Position numbers and translations under genes: made by a program. From Anaerolineales bacterium (GTDB taxonomy: Bacteria > Chloroflexota > Anaerolineae > Anaerolineales > Villigracilaceae), in assembly GCA_011389535.1 (NCBI GenBank), contig JAABUE010000005.1, positions 1 to 43,577 on the forward strand: a stretch of 43,577 nt of DNA. The letters run 5' to 3'. The number at the start of each line of letters is the position of its first letter. The first letter of the stretch is position 1. Below, one piece after another: positions 32,724 to 40,569 of this stretch. The notes below the pieces were generated by a model. The model was not told where the DNA came from and ran no database searches. It worked only from the letters and a program-made list of their open reading frames with translations.

Positions 32724-33794
32724 TTGGCTTTTAACCCGATTAACTGGCTTTTGGGCCTGTTTTCGCTGGACATTGCCATTGATCTAGGAACTGCAAACAC
32801 CCTTGTCAATGTTCGTGGCAAGGGTATTGTGATTAATGAGCCGTCCTGGGTAACAATGGACAAACGCCTGAGGCAACCGATCGCCATAGGACTGGAAGCA
32901 AAAGAAATGGTAGGCCGTACCCCGAGCAATGTGATGGTGGTCCGGCCTCTTCGCGATGGTGTGATTTCCGAATTTGATGTCACGCAAATCATGTTGGAAT
33001 ATTTCATCGGTAAAGTTCACGAACAGAGTGTCGTTCCATTACCACGCCCGCGGGTGGTGATCGGGATCCCAACCGGGGTCACCGAGGTGGAAAAACGGGC
33101 TGTGTACGATGCCACCATGGGAGCCGGGGCTCGCCAGGCGTTTCTCCTGGAAGAGCCAATCGCCGCGGCTTTAGGGGCAGGTCTGCCGATTGGAGAGATC
33201 AAGGGCAGCATGGTGGTCGATATCGGCGGTGGGACGACAGAAGTGGCGGTCATGTCGATGACCGGAGTGGTGGCTTCGCGATCTTTGCGAGTTGCCGGGG
33301 ACGAGATGGATGAAGACATCGTTCAGTATTTGCGCAACAAGTACAACCTGCTGATCGGGCAGGGAGTAGCCGAAAAAGTCAAATGGTCGATTGGCTCCGC
33401 TTTCCCCCTTCCCACCGAGAAAACGATGGAAGTACGCGGGCGCAACCTGGTTACCGGTTTACCGGAAACGATCGAGGTCTCTTCTGTTGAGATCCGTGAG
33501 GCGCTTTCCGGGTCGGTACAGGTCATTGTGGATACGATCCGCGATGCCCTGGACGAGATCCCGCCGGAGATCGTCGCAGATTTGATGGACCTCGGAATTT
33601 GTCTGGCTGGCGGCGGCGCGCTGCTGCAGGGACTGTCTGACCGTTTATCGGATGAACTTAAGTTACGTGTTTGGGTTGCGGAAGATCCTCTATCCTGCGT
33701 TGCCCGTGGGGCAGGGATGATTTTTGATGATTTTGACAGGTTAAGCCGGCTACTGGTCGGTTTGGAGCGCGGAAGCACGCGTCATAGCGTTTAA
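32724..33794 (+). CDS. mreB: Rod shape-determining protein MreB
   Basis: Bacterial actin that directs lateral wall synthesis. 356 aa with SLDIAIDLGTANTLVNVRGKGIVINEPSWV at the N-terminus, VIGIPTGVTEVEKRAV, the phosphate-2 loop MVVDIGGGTTEVAV, and LAGGGALLQGL. Start is TTG at 32724, preceded by GAGGAG; the N-terminal MAFNPINWLLGLF segment may be a membrane-binding amphipathic helix. It opens the cluster mreB-mreC-mreD-mrdA-minC-minD-minE-rodA. Confidence 0.97.
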   Translation: MAFNPINWLLGLFSLDIAIDLGTANTLVNVRGKGIVINEPSWVTMDKRLRQPIAIGLEAKEMVGRTPSNVMVVRPLRDGVISEFDVTQIMLEYFIGKVHEQSVVPLPRPRVVIGIPTGVTEVEKRAVYDATMGAGARQAFLLEEPIAAALGAGLPIGEIKGSMVVDIGGGTTEVAVMSMTGVVASRSLRVAGDEMDEDIVQYLRNKYNLLIGQGVAEKVKWSIGSAFPLPTEKTMEVRGRNLVTGLPETIEVSSVEIREALSGSVQVIVDTIRDALDEIPPEIVADLMDLGICLAGGGALLQGLSDRLSDELKLRVWVAEDPLSCVARGAGMIFDDFDRLSRLLVGLERGSTRHSV

Positions 33795-33819
33795 TTGTAT
33801 TGGAAGTTTTATTTTTAAA

Positions 33820-34665
33820 ATGAGAAATGTATTTGGTCGTTCCCTGCAAACGACAATCATCTTTTTGATCGTAGGGGGGATTCTTGTGCTTGCCTTTGGG
33901 GGCTATTTGGGCACTGCTTCTAGCGGATTGGGTGGTTCGTTGGTCGGTGTTCAAACCTGGTTTGCGACCCGGTTTGCCGCGGTCCAGGACTTTCTCGCCG
34001 CGCCGCGCGATATTGTGGCCTTGCGCCAGAGAAATACCGAACTTGAACAGGAAGTCTCGCGCCTGCAGGGACAGTTGATCGAGTTACAGCAAAAGGTCGA
34101 CGAGACCGAAATTTTGGCCGCGCTGGTAGATTTTACTCGCGCCAATCCTGAGAGATCCTACAAGGGAGCTGCAGTTGTCGGCCGGGACCCGAGTCCATTC
34201 CTACATTATGTAATAATCAACCGAGGCTCGAATGACGGCATTTTACGTGGCATGCCGGTTGTTACCAACCAGGGTCTGATCGGCCGGGTGGATGCCGTCA
34301 TTGCCGATGCTTCGCGTGTACAATTGATAACCGACCCGGCAGCAGCGATCAATGTTCGCTTGCAAAACGCCGATACGGATGCTGTCCTGGTTGGCTCAGT
34401 GACCGGTGACCTGTCCCTGGAAATGATCTCGCAGGAAATTACAGTGGAAGCCGGAGACGTGGTGCTCACCTCCGGCCTGGGCGGCGGCTATCCGCCCGAT
34501 TTGATCGTAGGCCAGGTTTTGAACGTGCGCAAGCGTGACTTCGAACTATTCCAGCAGGCTTCGATCCACCCATCAGTGGATTTTGCTCGACTCGAGATCG
34601 TCCTGATCATTACAAACTTCCGGCCTGTCGATATCGAGCCCTTAACCCCTCTAAACACACCCTGA
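33820..34665 (+). CDS. mreC: Rod shape-determining protein MreC
   Basis: Membrane-anchored scaffold that links MreB to PBP2. 281 aa: one N-terminal TM (about 10-30), a coiled coil about 65-105 (RQRNTELEQEVSRLQGQLIELQQKVDETE), and the beta-rich MreC domain (VVGRDPSPFLHYVIINRGSNDGILRGMPVVTNQGLIGRVDAV, LITDPAAAINVRLQ, VTSGLGGGYPPDLIVGQV-like TSGLGGGYPPD). The gene follows mreB by 25 bp without a strong ribosome site, and mreD starts 1 nt after its stop. Confidence 0.95.
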   Translation: MRNVFGRSLQTTIIFLIVGGILVLAFGGYLGTASSGLGGSLVGVQTWFATRFAAVQDFLAAPRDIVALRQRNTELEQEVSRLQGQLIELQQKVDETEILAALVDFTRANPERSYKGAAVVGRDPSPFLHYVIINRGSNDGILRGMPVVTNQGLIGRVDAVIADASRVQLITDPAAAINVRLQNADTDAVLVGSVTGDLSLEMISQEITVEAGDVVLTSGLGGGYPPDLIVGQVLNVRKRDFELFQQASIHPSVDFARLEIVLIITNFRPVDIEPLTPLNTP

Positions 34666-34666
34666 A

Positions 34667-35170
34667 ATGTTCCGCAACCTAATTGCATTCCCGCTGCTTG
34701 CGCTGGTTGTGATCGTGCAGTCCGCGGTAATCAGCCAGATGACTCTGCTTGCAGGCTATGCCGATTTAATGCTTGTGGTCCTGGCTGCCTGGGCGCTGAA
34801 AGCGGATGCTCCGTCAGCCTGGGTATGGGCCATTGTGGGCGGAATTATGGTATCTTTTGTATCCGGCCTGCCCTGGCCTGTCGCCATGACCGGTTACTTA
34901 TTTGTGGTGCTGCTTGCTCAACTGTTTAAACAACGCGTCTGGCAGGCGCCATTGCTGGCGATGTTCAGCGTCATCTTCTTAGGAACCTTATCGATGGATA
35001 TTTTAACGTTGCTCGTGTTGAATCTGTTGGGGACACCCTTACCGCTTGGCGATTCGCTAGGTTTAATTGTGTTGCCCAGGGTGTTGCTCAATTTGTTGTT
35101 TTCAATCCCAGTTTATGCAGTGGTCCGTGACATGGCGCAATGGGCAAGCCCGGTAAAGGAGGTTGAATGA
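34667..35170 (+). CDS. mreD: Rod shape-determining protein MreD
   Basis: Small polytopic membrane protein of 167 aa, with about five hydrophobic segments, typical of MreD (PLLALVVIVQSAVISQMTLLAGYADLMLVVLAAWAL, then WAIVGGIMVSFVSGLPWPVAMTGYLFVVLLAQL). MreD is weakly conserved; the assignment rests on topology, size and position between mreC and mrdA. Its stop overlaps the mrdA ATG by 4 nt. Confidence 0.88.
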   Translation: MFRNLIAFPLLALVVIVQSAVISQMTLLAGYADLMLVVLAAWALKADAPSAWVWAIVGGIMVSFVSGLPWPVAMTGYLFVVLLAQLFKQRVWQAPLLAMFSVIFLGTLSMDILTLLVLNLLGTPLPLGDSLGLIVLPRVLLNLLFSIPVYAVVRDMAQWASPVKEVE

Positions 35171-37410
35171 GTTCGTCATCCACTTCTCGATATCAGACTC
35201 AACCCTGGCGCTTGTGGGCCATTTATGGGGTGGTAGCGCTGGTGCTGGGGTCGCTGCTGTTCCGTTTGATCAGTCTGCAGGTTTTTCAAGGAACCGACTG
35301 GCTCGAAGAGGCAGTTGAAAATTACACAACCATTGACTATCTCGCCCCTTCGCGTGGGATCATCTACGACCGCAATGGGTATATCCTGGCCGGTAACATC
35401 GCCTCTTACAGCGTTGTGATCACACCTGCCAGCCTGCCCAACTCGCAGGCCGACATCCAGAATATCTACCGGAACCTCTCGAAGTTAATCGATGTACCCG
35501 CAACTCAAGGGACGATTGAAGAGGCAAAGCTGGTTGCGGAATGCGTCGAAGGACCGGGTATCGAGCAACTGGTCGCTTTGGGTGAATCGCTGGCTCCTTA
35601 CCGGCCGGTCAAAGTCAAGTGCGATGTCGATGAAGCGGTCGCTAGAATGGTCCGTGAAGGTTCGGTCGACTGGCCTGGTGTCTCCGTCCTGATCGATCCG
35701 ATCCGGGACTATCCGACCGGATCGTTGACCGCTAATGTGGTCGGTTTCCTCGGTCCGATTCCGGCTGCTTTGGAGGAGGAAGCCCGCGCTGAGGGATTTG
35801 TCCCCAACCGGGATAAAATTGGGTATGCAGGCGTAGAAGCCGCACTGGACCAGGTCCTGACCGGAACTCCCGGACGGCGCACCATTCAGGTGGATGTGGC
35901 GGGACAGGAACTGCGCAATTTGGAACCACCGGTTGCCCCCGTTCCAGGGAATAACCTCACACTGACCATCGATACCCGTCTGCAGACAGCTACTGAAGCT
36001 GTTCTATTGACAGAGATCAAAGCCTGGAACGATTACTTTGGGCGCATCCGGATTTCCAGCGGGGTGATCATTGCTATGAACCCGAAAACCGGTGAAATTT
36101 TGGCGATGGTCACCTATCCAACCTATGAGAACAACCGCATGTCGCGTTTTATCCCGGCCTATTACTACGAGCAGCTCAGCGAGGATCCGCGCCGGCCACT
36201 GCTGAACAATGCGATCCAGGCTGAATTCCCGCCCGGGTCGGTGTTCAAGATCTCTACAGCTACAGGCGCGATTAACGAAGGGGTTGTAAGACTGGGCCAG
36301 GAAATTTTTGCCCCGGGACAGTTGGATCTGTGCGAGAAATTCTCCCCAAATGATCCCTGCACGCCTAACAATACCCGCCCGTTCGTGGACTGGATCTACG
36401 AGTCCAATCCGGAGGGGTTTGGGATTGTCGATTTCTACCGCTGTATTGCCTTTTCCAGCAATGTCTGCTTCTATAAACTGGGCGGCGGCTATGAAGATGA
36501 AATCGAAGAAGGGTTGGGTATCTGGCGTCTTGGGGAATACGCGCGCGCTATTGGTTACGGAGCAAATTCCGGGATACAGTTGATCGGTGAGCAGGATGGC
36601 CTGATCCCAACGCCGCAATGGAAGCGCATCAATCAGGGTGAGAACTGGTCCACGGGCGATACATACATTGCCGCTGTGGGACAGGGGTACGTGCTCGGAA
36701 CCCCGCTCCAGGTCTTGATGTCCGGGGCTACGATTGCGGCCGATGGAAAGCTCATGCAGCCCACCATCGTCCGCGAGGTGACCGATAGTGAGGGCAAGGT
36801 CGTTGAACAGTGGTTCAACCCGGTAGATTTTTCCATCTGGGTTCCCGAACAGATAGAAGATGACCGTGGGAATATATCCGGTGCCTGGCGTAACGTTGGC
36901 AGTGATGAGATCGCCGATAAACTGCCTGAAGGCACGTATCGGATCTCTCCGTTCACTGAAAACCTGAAATGGGATACCACAGTCGACCCGGTGATCCAGG
37001 AATATAGCTGTGATGCAGGCTATTGCTCCCTAAACGAAGATGCATACAAAGTCATACAGCCTTCCAGCATCCAGGCAGTCCAGACGGGGATGCGGATGGC
37101 AGTAACCGACCCGCGCGGAACGCTCACCAGGATCTTCTCTGGTTTTCCAATCGCTGTGGCCGGCAAGACCGGTACGGCAGAGTACTGTGACGATGTAGCG
37201 CTGCAAGCGCAGCGCTGCCAGTTTGGCCAATGGCCCACGCACTCCTGGACCCTGGCTTATGCGCCGTTCGATGATCCCGAGATTATTGTTATGGCTTTTG
37301 CATATAATGGTGGCGAGGGGGCCAGTGTTGCCGGTCCGATGGTCATCCGCACGCTGGAGGCATACTTCGAGATAAAAGCAATTGATATCGCCCAGAGCGG
37401 TGACGGTTAA
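35167..37410 (+). CDS. mrdA: Penicillin-binding protein 2 (elongation transpeptidase MrdA)
   Basis: Class B PBP that cross-links peptidoglycan in the elongasome. 747 aa: one TM near residues 15-38, the pedestal domain with APSRGIIYDRNGYILAGN, and the transpeptidase domain with PPGSVFKIS (nucleophile S358, K361), SSN (S430-S431-N432) and GKTGTAEY (K667-T668-G669). All three catalytic motifs are intact. The extracytoplasmic part holds about ten Cys, several closely spaced (LCEKFSPNDPC, RCIAFSSNVC, SCDAGYC, YCDDVALQAQRC), so disulfides are likely. It is 4 nt overlapped with mreD and followed by minC. Confidence 0.95.
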   Translation: MSSSSTSRYQTQPWRLWAIYGVVALVLGSLLFRLISLQVFQGTDWLEEAVENYTTIDYLAPSRGIIYDRNGYILAGNIASYSVVITPASLPNSQADIQNIYRNLSKLIDVPATQGTIEEAKLVAECVEGPGIEQLVALGESLAPYRPVKVKCDVDEAVARMVREGSVDWPGVSVLIDPIRDYPTGSLTANVVGFLGPIPAALEEEARAEGFVPNRDKIGYAGVEAALDQVLTGTPGRRTIQVDVAGQELRNLEPPVAPVPGNNLTLTIDTRLQTATEAVLLTEIKAWNDYFGRIRISSGVIIAMNPKTGEILAMVTYPTYENNRMSRFIPAYYYEQLSEDPRRPLLNNAIQAEFPPGSVFKISTATGAINEGVVRLGQEIFAPGQLDLCEKFSPNDPCTPNNTRPFVDWIYESNPEGFGIVDFYRCIAFSSNVCFYKLGGGYEDEIEEGLGIWRLGEYARAIGYGANSGIQLIGEQDGLIPTPQWKRINQGENWSTGDTYIAAVGQGYVLGTPLQVLMSGATIAADGKLMQPTIVREVTDSEGKVVEQWFNPVDFSIWVPEQIEDDRGNISGAWRNVGSDEIADKLPEGTYRISPFTENLKWDTTVDPVIQEYSCDAGYCSLNEDAYKVIQPSSIQAVQTGMRMAVTDPRGTLTRIFSGFPIAVAGKTGTAEYCDDVALQAQRCQFGQWPTHSWTLAYAPFDDPEIIVMAFAYNGGEGASVAGPMVIRTLEAYFEIKAIDIAQSGDG

Positions 37411-37437
37411 CGAGCCGGATGGGTCTCCGGTACTTCA

Positions 37438-37446
37438 TGCTATAAT
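37438..37446 (+). promoter_or_regulatory. Extended -10 promoter (TGCTATAAT) upstream of minC
   Basis: A perfect TGC-TATAAT lies 28 bp after the mrdA stop and 45 nt before the minC ATG, so minCDE-rodA may have its own promoter inside the cluster. The leader also contains a 9-codon ORF (37470-37499) that overlaps the minC start. Confidence 0.55.
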
Positions 37447-37491
37447 TCAGCAATTATTTCAACGAGAGAATGATACCCTTTTCGTGTAGCT

Positions 37492-38175
37492 ATGGATGAG
37501 CAAACAGTTCCAGTTCAAATCAAGGGCTTGCGAGATGGCTTGCTCATCACGATCGGGAATGGGGAGTGGGCTGCCCTCGAGGCAGCTTTGCTGGAACAGA
37601 TCCATGCGCGACAATCCTTCTTCCGGGGAGCGCGCATTGCCCTGGATGTTGGCTCACATATTTTAAGGGTCAATGAGCTGGTTGCACTGCGTGACAGGCT
37701 GTCCGACCGCGGTGTTTCACTCTGGGCTGTGCTGAGTGAATCTCCAACGACAGAAAAAACAGCCCAACTGTTAGGCCTTGCCACCCGTATTTCAAAACCC
37801 CGCCCGGAAGAGACACGCAAGTTTGCCGTTGACGACCTGGGCAATGCGACAGCCCTGTTTGTCAATAAAACCCTCCGTTCAGGCACCCGGATAGAGTTTC
37901 CCGGGCACGTGGTTGTGGTCGGTGATATTAATCCTGGCGCCGAAGTCGTAGCCGGAGGCAATGTGATCGTTTGGGGCCGGGTGCGCGGCATGGTTCATGC
38001 CGGGGCCAAAGGGGATAGCTCGGCGTATATCTGTGCGCTGGACCTCTCGCCTGCACAATTGCGAATTGCCGAGGAGGTCTCTGCAATTCTAACACCGCTG
38101 AAAAGTCCCCGCCCGGAGATTGCCAGCATCAACCAGGATGGAAAACTGCAGTCCAGTCCGTGGGAGCCAGGTTAG
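37492..38175 (+). CDS. minC: Septum site-determining protein MinC
   Basis: FtsZ-assembly inhibitor of 227 aa. The N-terminal domain (about 1-105) has IKGLRDGLLITIGNGEWAALEAALLEQI and ARIALDVGSHILRVNELVALRDRL. The C-terminal MinC beta-helix (about 125-200) is clear: VNKTLRSGTRIEFPGHVVVVGDINPGAEVVAGGNVIVWGRVRGMVHAGAKGD. Both domains are present. The chosen ATG lacks a ribosome site; a small upstream ORF whose stop codon lies inside the first codons of minC could provide re-initiation. It is followed by minD after 23 bp. Confidence 0.95.
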   Translation: MDEQTVPVQIKGLRDGLLITIGNGEWAALEAALLEQIHARQSFFRGARIALDVGSHILRVNELVALRDRLSDRGVSLWAVLSESPTTEKTAQLLGLATRISKPRPEETRKFAVDDLGNATALFVNKTLRSGTRIEFPGHVVVVGDINPGAEVVAGGNVIVWGRVRGMVHAGAKGDSSAYICALDLSPAQLRIAEEVSAILTPLKSPRPEIASINQDGKLQSSPWEPG

Positions 38176-38198
38176 TTCTTGTTCTATAGGATGTGTAA

Positions 38199-38996
38199 AT
38201 GAGTGCAAAAATCGTGACCATTACAAGCGGCAAAGGTGGGGTGGGAAAAACCACCGCTGTTGCCAATATTGCCGTTGCACTGGCATCCCTTGGAGCCAGG
38301 GTTTGTTGTATCGACGGCGATATCGGTCTCCGAAATCTTGATGTTGTTATGGGCCTGGAAAACCGGATTGTATATGACATTGTTGATGTGATCGAAGGAC
38401 GCTGCCGTTTACGCCAGGCCATGATCCGTGACAAGCGACTTCCTGAGCTCTACCTGATCCCGGCGGCTCAAACCCGCGACAAGAGCGCTGTTTCCCCGTC
38501 CGATATGGTGAGGCTGGGTGACGAGCTGCGTAACGAGGTAGACTGGGTTCTGATCGATTCCCCTGCGGGGATCGAGCGCGGGTTCCGGAACTCGATTGCG
38601 GCTGCCGACCAGGTGCTGGTCATCACCAATCCGGAAGTTTCAGCCGTCCGTGATGCGGACCGGGTGATCGGTCTGCTGGAAGCGGAGGAGAAGGGCAGCC
38701 CTTCCCTCATCCTTAACCGCCTGAACCCGAGTATGGTCCGGAATCACGACATGCTCTCAGCCGAGGATGTGCTCGACTTGCTGGCGATCCGCTTGATTGG
38801 CGTTGTCCCCGAAGACGAAAATGTGATTGTGGGAACAAACCGGGGTACGCCCATCGCTCTGGAACCCAAAAGCATAGCAGGGCAGGCTTTTCGAAATATC
38901 GCCCGGCGCATGTGCGGAGAGGACGTTCCCTTTCTTGAATTGGATAACAAAGGCAGTTTATGGGCGCGCATTCAGCGGATGACGGGGAGGAAATAG
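38199..38996 (+). CDS. minD: Septum site-determining ATPase MinD
   Basis: Membrane-associated ParA-type ATPase that recruits MinC. 265 aa with deviant Walker A GKGGVGKTT (residues 11-19), the switch region DGDIGLRNLDVVMGL, ID(S)PAGIERGF and the C-terminal membrane-targeting amphipathic helix GSLWARIQRMTGRK. All canonical elements are present. minE starts 1 nt after its stop. Confidence 0.97.
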   Translation: MSAKIVTITSGKGGVGKTTAVANIAVALASLGARVCCIDGDIGLRNLDVVMGLENRIVYDIVDVIEGRCRLRQAMIRDKRLPELYLIPAAQTRDKSAVSPSDMVRLGDELRNEVDWVLIDSPAGIERGFRNSIAAADQVLVITNPEVSAVRDADRVIGLLEAEEKGSPSLILNRLNPSMVRNHDMLSAEDVLDLLAIRLIGVVPEDENVIVGTNRGTPIALEPKSIAGQAFRNIARRMCGEDVPFLELDNKGSLWARIQRMTGRK

Positions 38997-38997
38997 G

Positions 38998-39264
38998 ATG
39001 AGCAGCTTTTTTGACCGCATCACCGGGCGGAAGCGCAGCGCGAAAAGCGCCAAAGAGCGGCTGCAACTGGTTCTTGTCCATGATCGCACCGATATGACCC
39101 AGTTGGAGATGGAAGCGCTCCGAGACGATATTTTAGCAGTCATTTCTCGTCACATTGATGTCGACCCCGATGGGGTACGGATCGACCTGGAGCGTGACGG
39201 ACGCGAGCAGCGCCTGGTGGCAGATATTCCCCTCAGGAGCATGGCGCGCCGCCGTAGCGGATAA
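38998..39264 (+). CDS. minE: Cell division topological specificity factor MinE
   Basis: 88-aa regulator that stimulates MinD ATPase and restricts MinCD to the cell poles. The N-terminal SSFFDRITGRKRSAKSAKERLQLVLVHDR corresponds to the membrane-binding and anti-MinCD segment, and the C-terminal dimer part has LRDDILAVISRHIDVDPDGVRIDLE and LVADIPL. The full set MinC-MinD-MinE is thus present, so pole-to-pole or related oscillation is possible. rodA follows by 3 bp. Confidence 0.95.
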   Translation: MSSFFDRITGRKRSAKSAKERLQLVLVHDRTDMTQLEMEALRDDILAVISRHIDVDPDGVRIDLERDGREQRLVADIPLRSMARRRSG

Positions 39265-39267
39265 ACC

Positions 39268-40395
39268 ATGTTTCGCGACATTTCCTGGCGCCATTTTGAT
39301 TTTTGGCTCCTCGGCGCAATCGTACTGGCGACCGCATTCGGGACAACCATGATCCGTTCCGCAGTAGCGGCGAACGAGGAATTGACCCCGTTGATCAATC
39401 GCCAAATCTACTTCGCCTTGGCAGGCCTGGTCCTTATTTTTGTGGTCGCTGTGATCGATTACCGCTACTGGATCTCCCTTTACATTCCAATTTATATTGT
39501 CATGGGCGTTCTACTATTTGCGCTTTTCCTGAGCGCGCAGGCGGTATTCGGTGCGGCTCGCTGGTTTACCGTTGGTGTGTTATTTGTTCAGCCAACAGAA
39601 TTCGCCAAGATCGTGATCATCCTTATCCTGGCGCGCTATTTTGAGAAAACCCAGGACCGCCCGCGTGACCTGCGTTGGATAGCGTTCAGCCTGCTCTGGG
39701 TCGGCGGGCTGACCATCTGGATCCTCCTGCAACCCAACCTGAGCAACGTGGTGGTGATCGCCGTCATCTGGTTTATTTTGCTCTGGCTGAGTGGACTGCA
39801 ATTAAAGCATTTGTTTTCTTTTGTTGCAGCAGGCATTTTAGCATTGGGCACCCTGGTCGGTTTCTCGTTTTTCAGGATTCGTATCCCGTTCCTGCAAGAA
39901 TACCAGCAAGAACGGATTGCAAATTTCATCTTGCCGGACCCGAACGCCACCTTCGGTGCAACCTATAACGTGCAACAGGCTCTGATCGCGATTGGCTCAG
40001 GCGGATTGTTCGGTCAGGGTTACGGACACGGCACCCAGACGCAATTGCGTTTCTTGAAAGTCCGCCATACCGACTTCATCTTTTCGGCCATTTCAGAAGA
40101 GTTTGGCATGGTTGGCGGAATCCTCGTTATCCTCATCCTGGCTTTTATCATCTGGCGTTGTTTGCGCGCCGCCCAGCATGCACGGGATATATCAGGCTCC
40201 ATTATCGCTTACGGGGTTGCCACCCTGATCTTCTTCCAGGGCGTGGTCAACATTGGCGTGAACATGAACATCGTGCCAGTCTCCGGTCTGCCGTTGCCGT
40301 TCATCAGTTATGGAGGCAGCGGTCTCACCTCCCTGATGCTTGGCATCGGGCTTGTCGAAAGCGTGGCCTTGCGCCATAAATCATTGGACTTTTAA
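39268..40395 (+). CDS. rodA: Rod-shape SEDS glycosyltransferase RodA
   Basis: SEDS-family peptidoglycan polymerase, 375 aa and about ten TM segments: IRSAVAANEELTPLINRQIYFALAG, GAARWFTVGVLFVQPTEFAKI (the SEDS WF...QPSE-type motif), LQPNLSNVVVIAVIWFILLWLSG, GSGGLFGQGYGHGTQTQLRFLKVRHTDFIFSAISEEFGMVGG, and VNIGVNMNIVPVSGLPLPFISYGGSGLTSLM. These are hallmark RodA/FtsW features; the mre-mrd context favours RodA. It works with the PBP2 encoded upstream. A 174-bp gap separates it from gltX. Confidence 0.95.
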   Translation: MFRDISWRHFDFWLLGAIVLATAFGTTMIRSAVAANEELTPLINRQIYFALAGLVLIFVVAVIDYRYWISLYIPIYIVMGVLLFALFLSAQAVFGAARWFTVGVLFVQPTEFAKIVIILILARYFEKTQDRPRDLRWIAFSLLWVGGLTIWILLQPNLSNVVVIAVIWFILLWLSGLQLKHLFSFVAAGILALGTLVGFSFFRIRIPFLQEYQQERIANFILPDPNATFGATYNVQQALIAIGSGGLFGQGYGHGTQTQLRFLKVRHTDFIFSAISEEFGMVGGILVILILAFIIWRCLRAAQHARDISGSIIAYGVATLIFFQGVVNIGVNMNIVPVSGLPLPFISYGGSGLTSLMLGIGLVESVALRHKSLDF

Positions 40396-40569
40396 TACAT
40401 CGCTTGTTGAGTAGCCCCGAGCACCGCACCGCGAAGTCCCGATAGGGGGAGCCTGTCGACGTGTTATCGGCGAGGGGCGTAGCGCGCGTCTTGTCCGCAC
40501 CGTGAGCAGGCACGAACGGTGGCCGGCGGGAGGCAAACCAGCGTTGGGAAATTATTATTCTGGAGACCT
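40396..40569 (+). other. GC-rich structured intergenic region between rodA and gltX
   Basis: No ORF of substance is present. Pairing candidates include GCCCC with GGGGC, CCGATA with TATCGG (a two-part arm near 40413-40480) and CACCGT with ACGGTG (a second arm near 40500). The last 20 bases are AT-rich and carry the gltX ribosome site GGAG. It could be a leader RNA or an inserted repeat; I do not recognise it. Confidence 0.4.

Noticed and set aside
40415-40450. T-box-like ACCGCG string in the gltX leader
   Set aside because: Only part of the T-box consensus matches, it lies at the start of the gap with no room for a Stem I before it, and no terminator follows in the right place.
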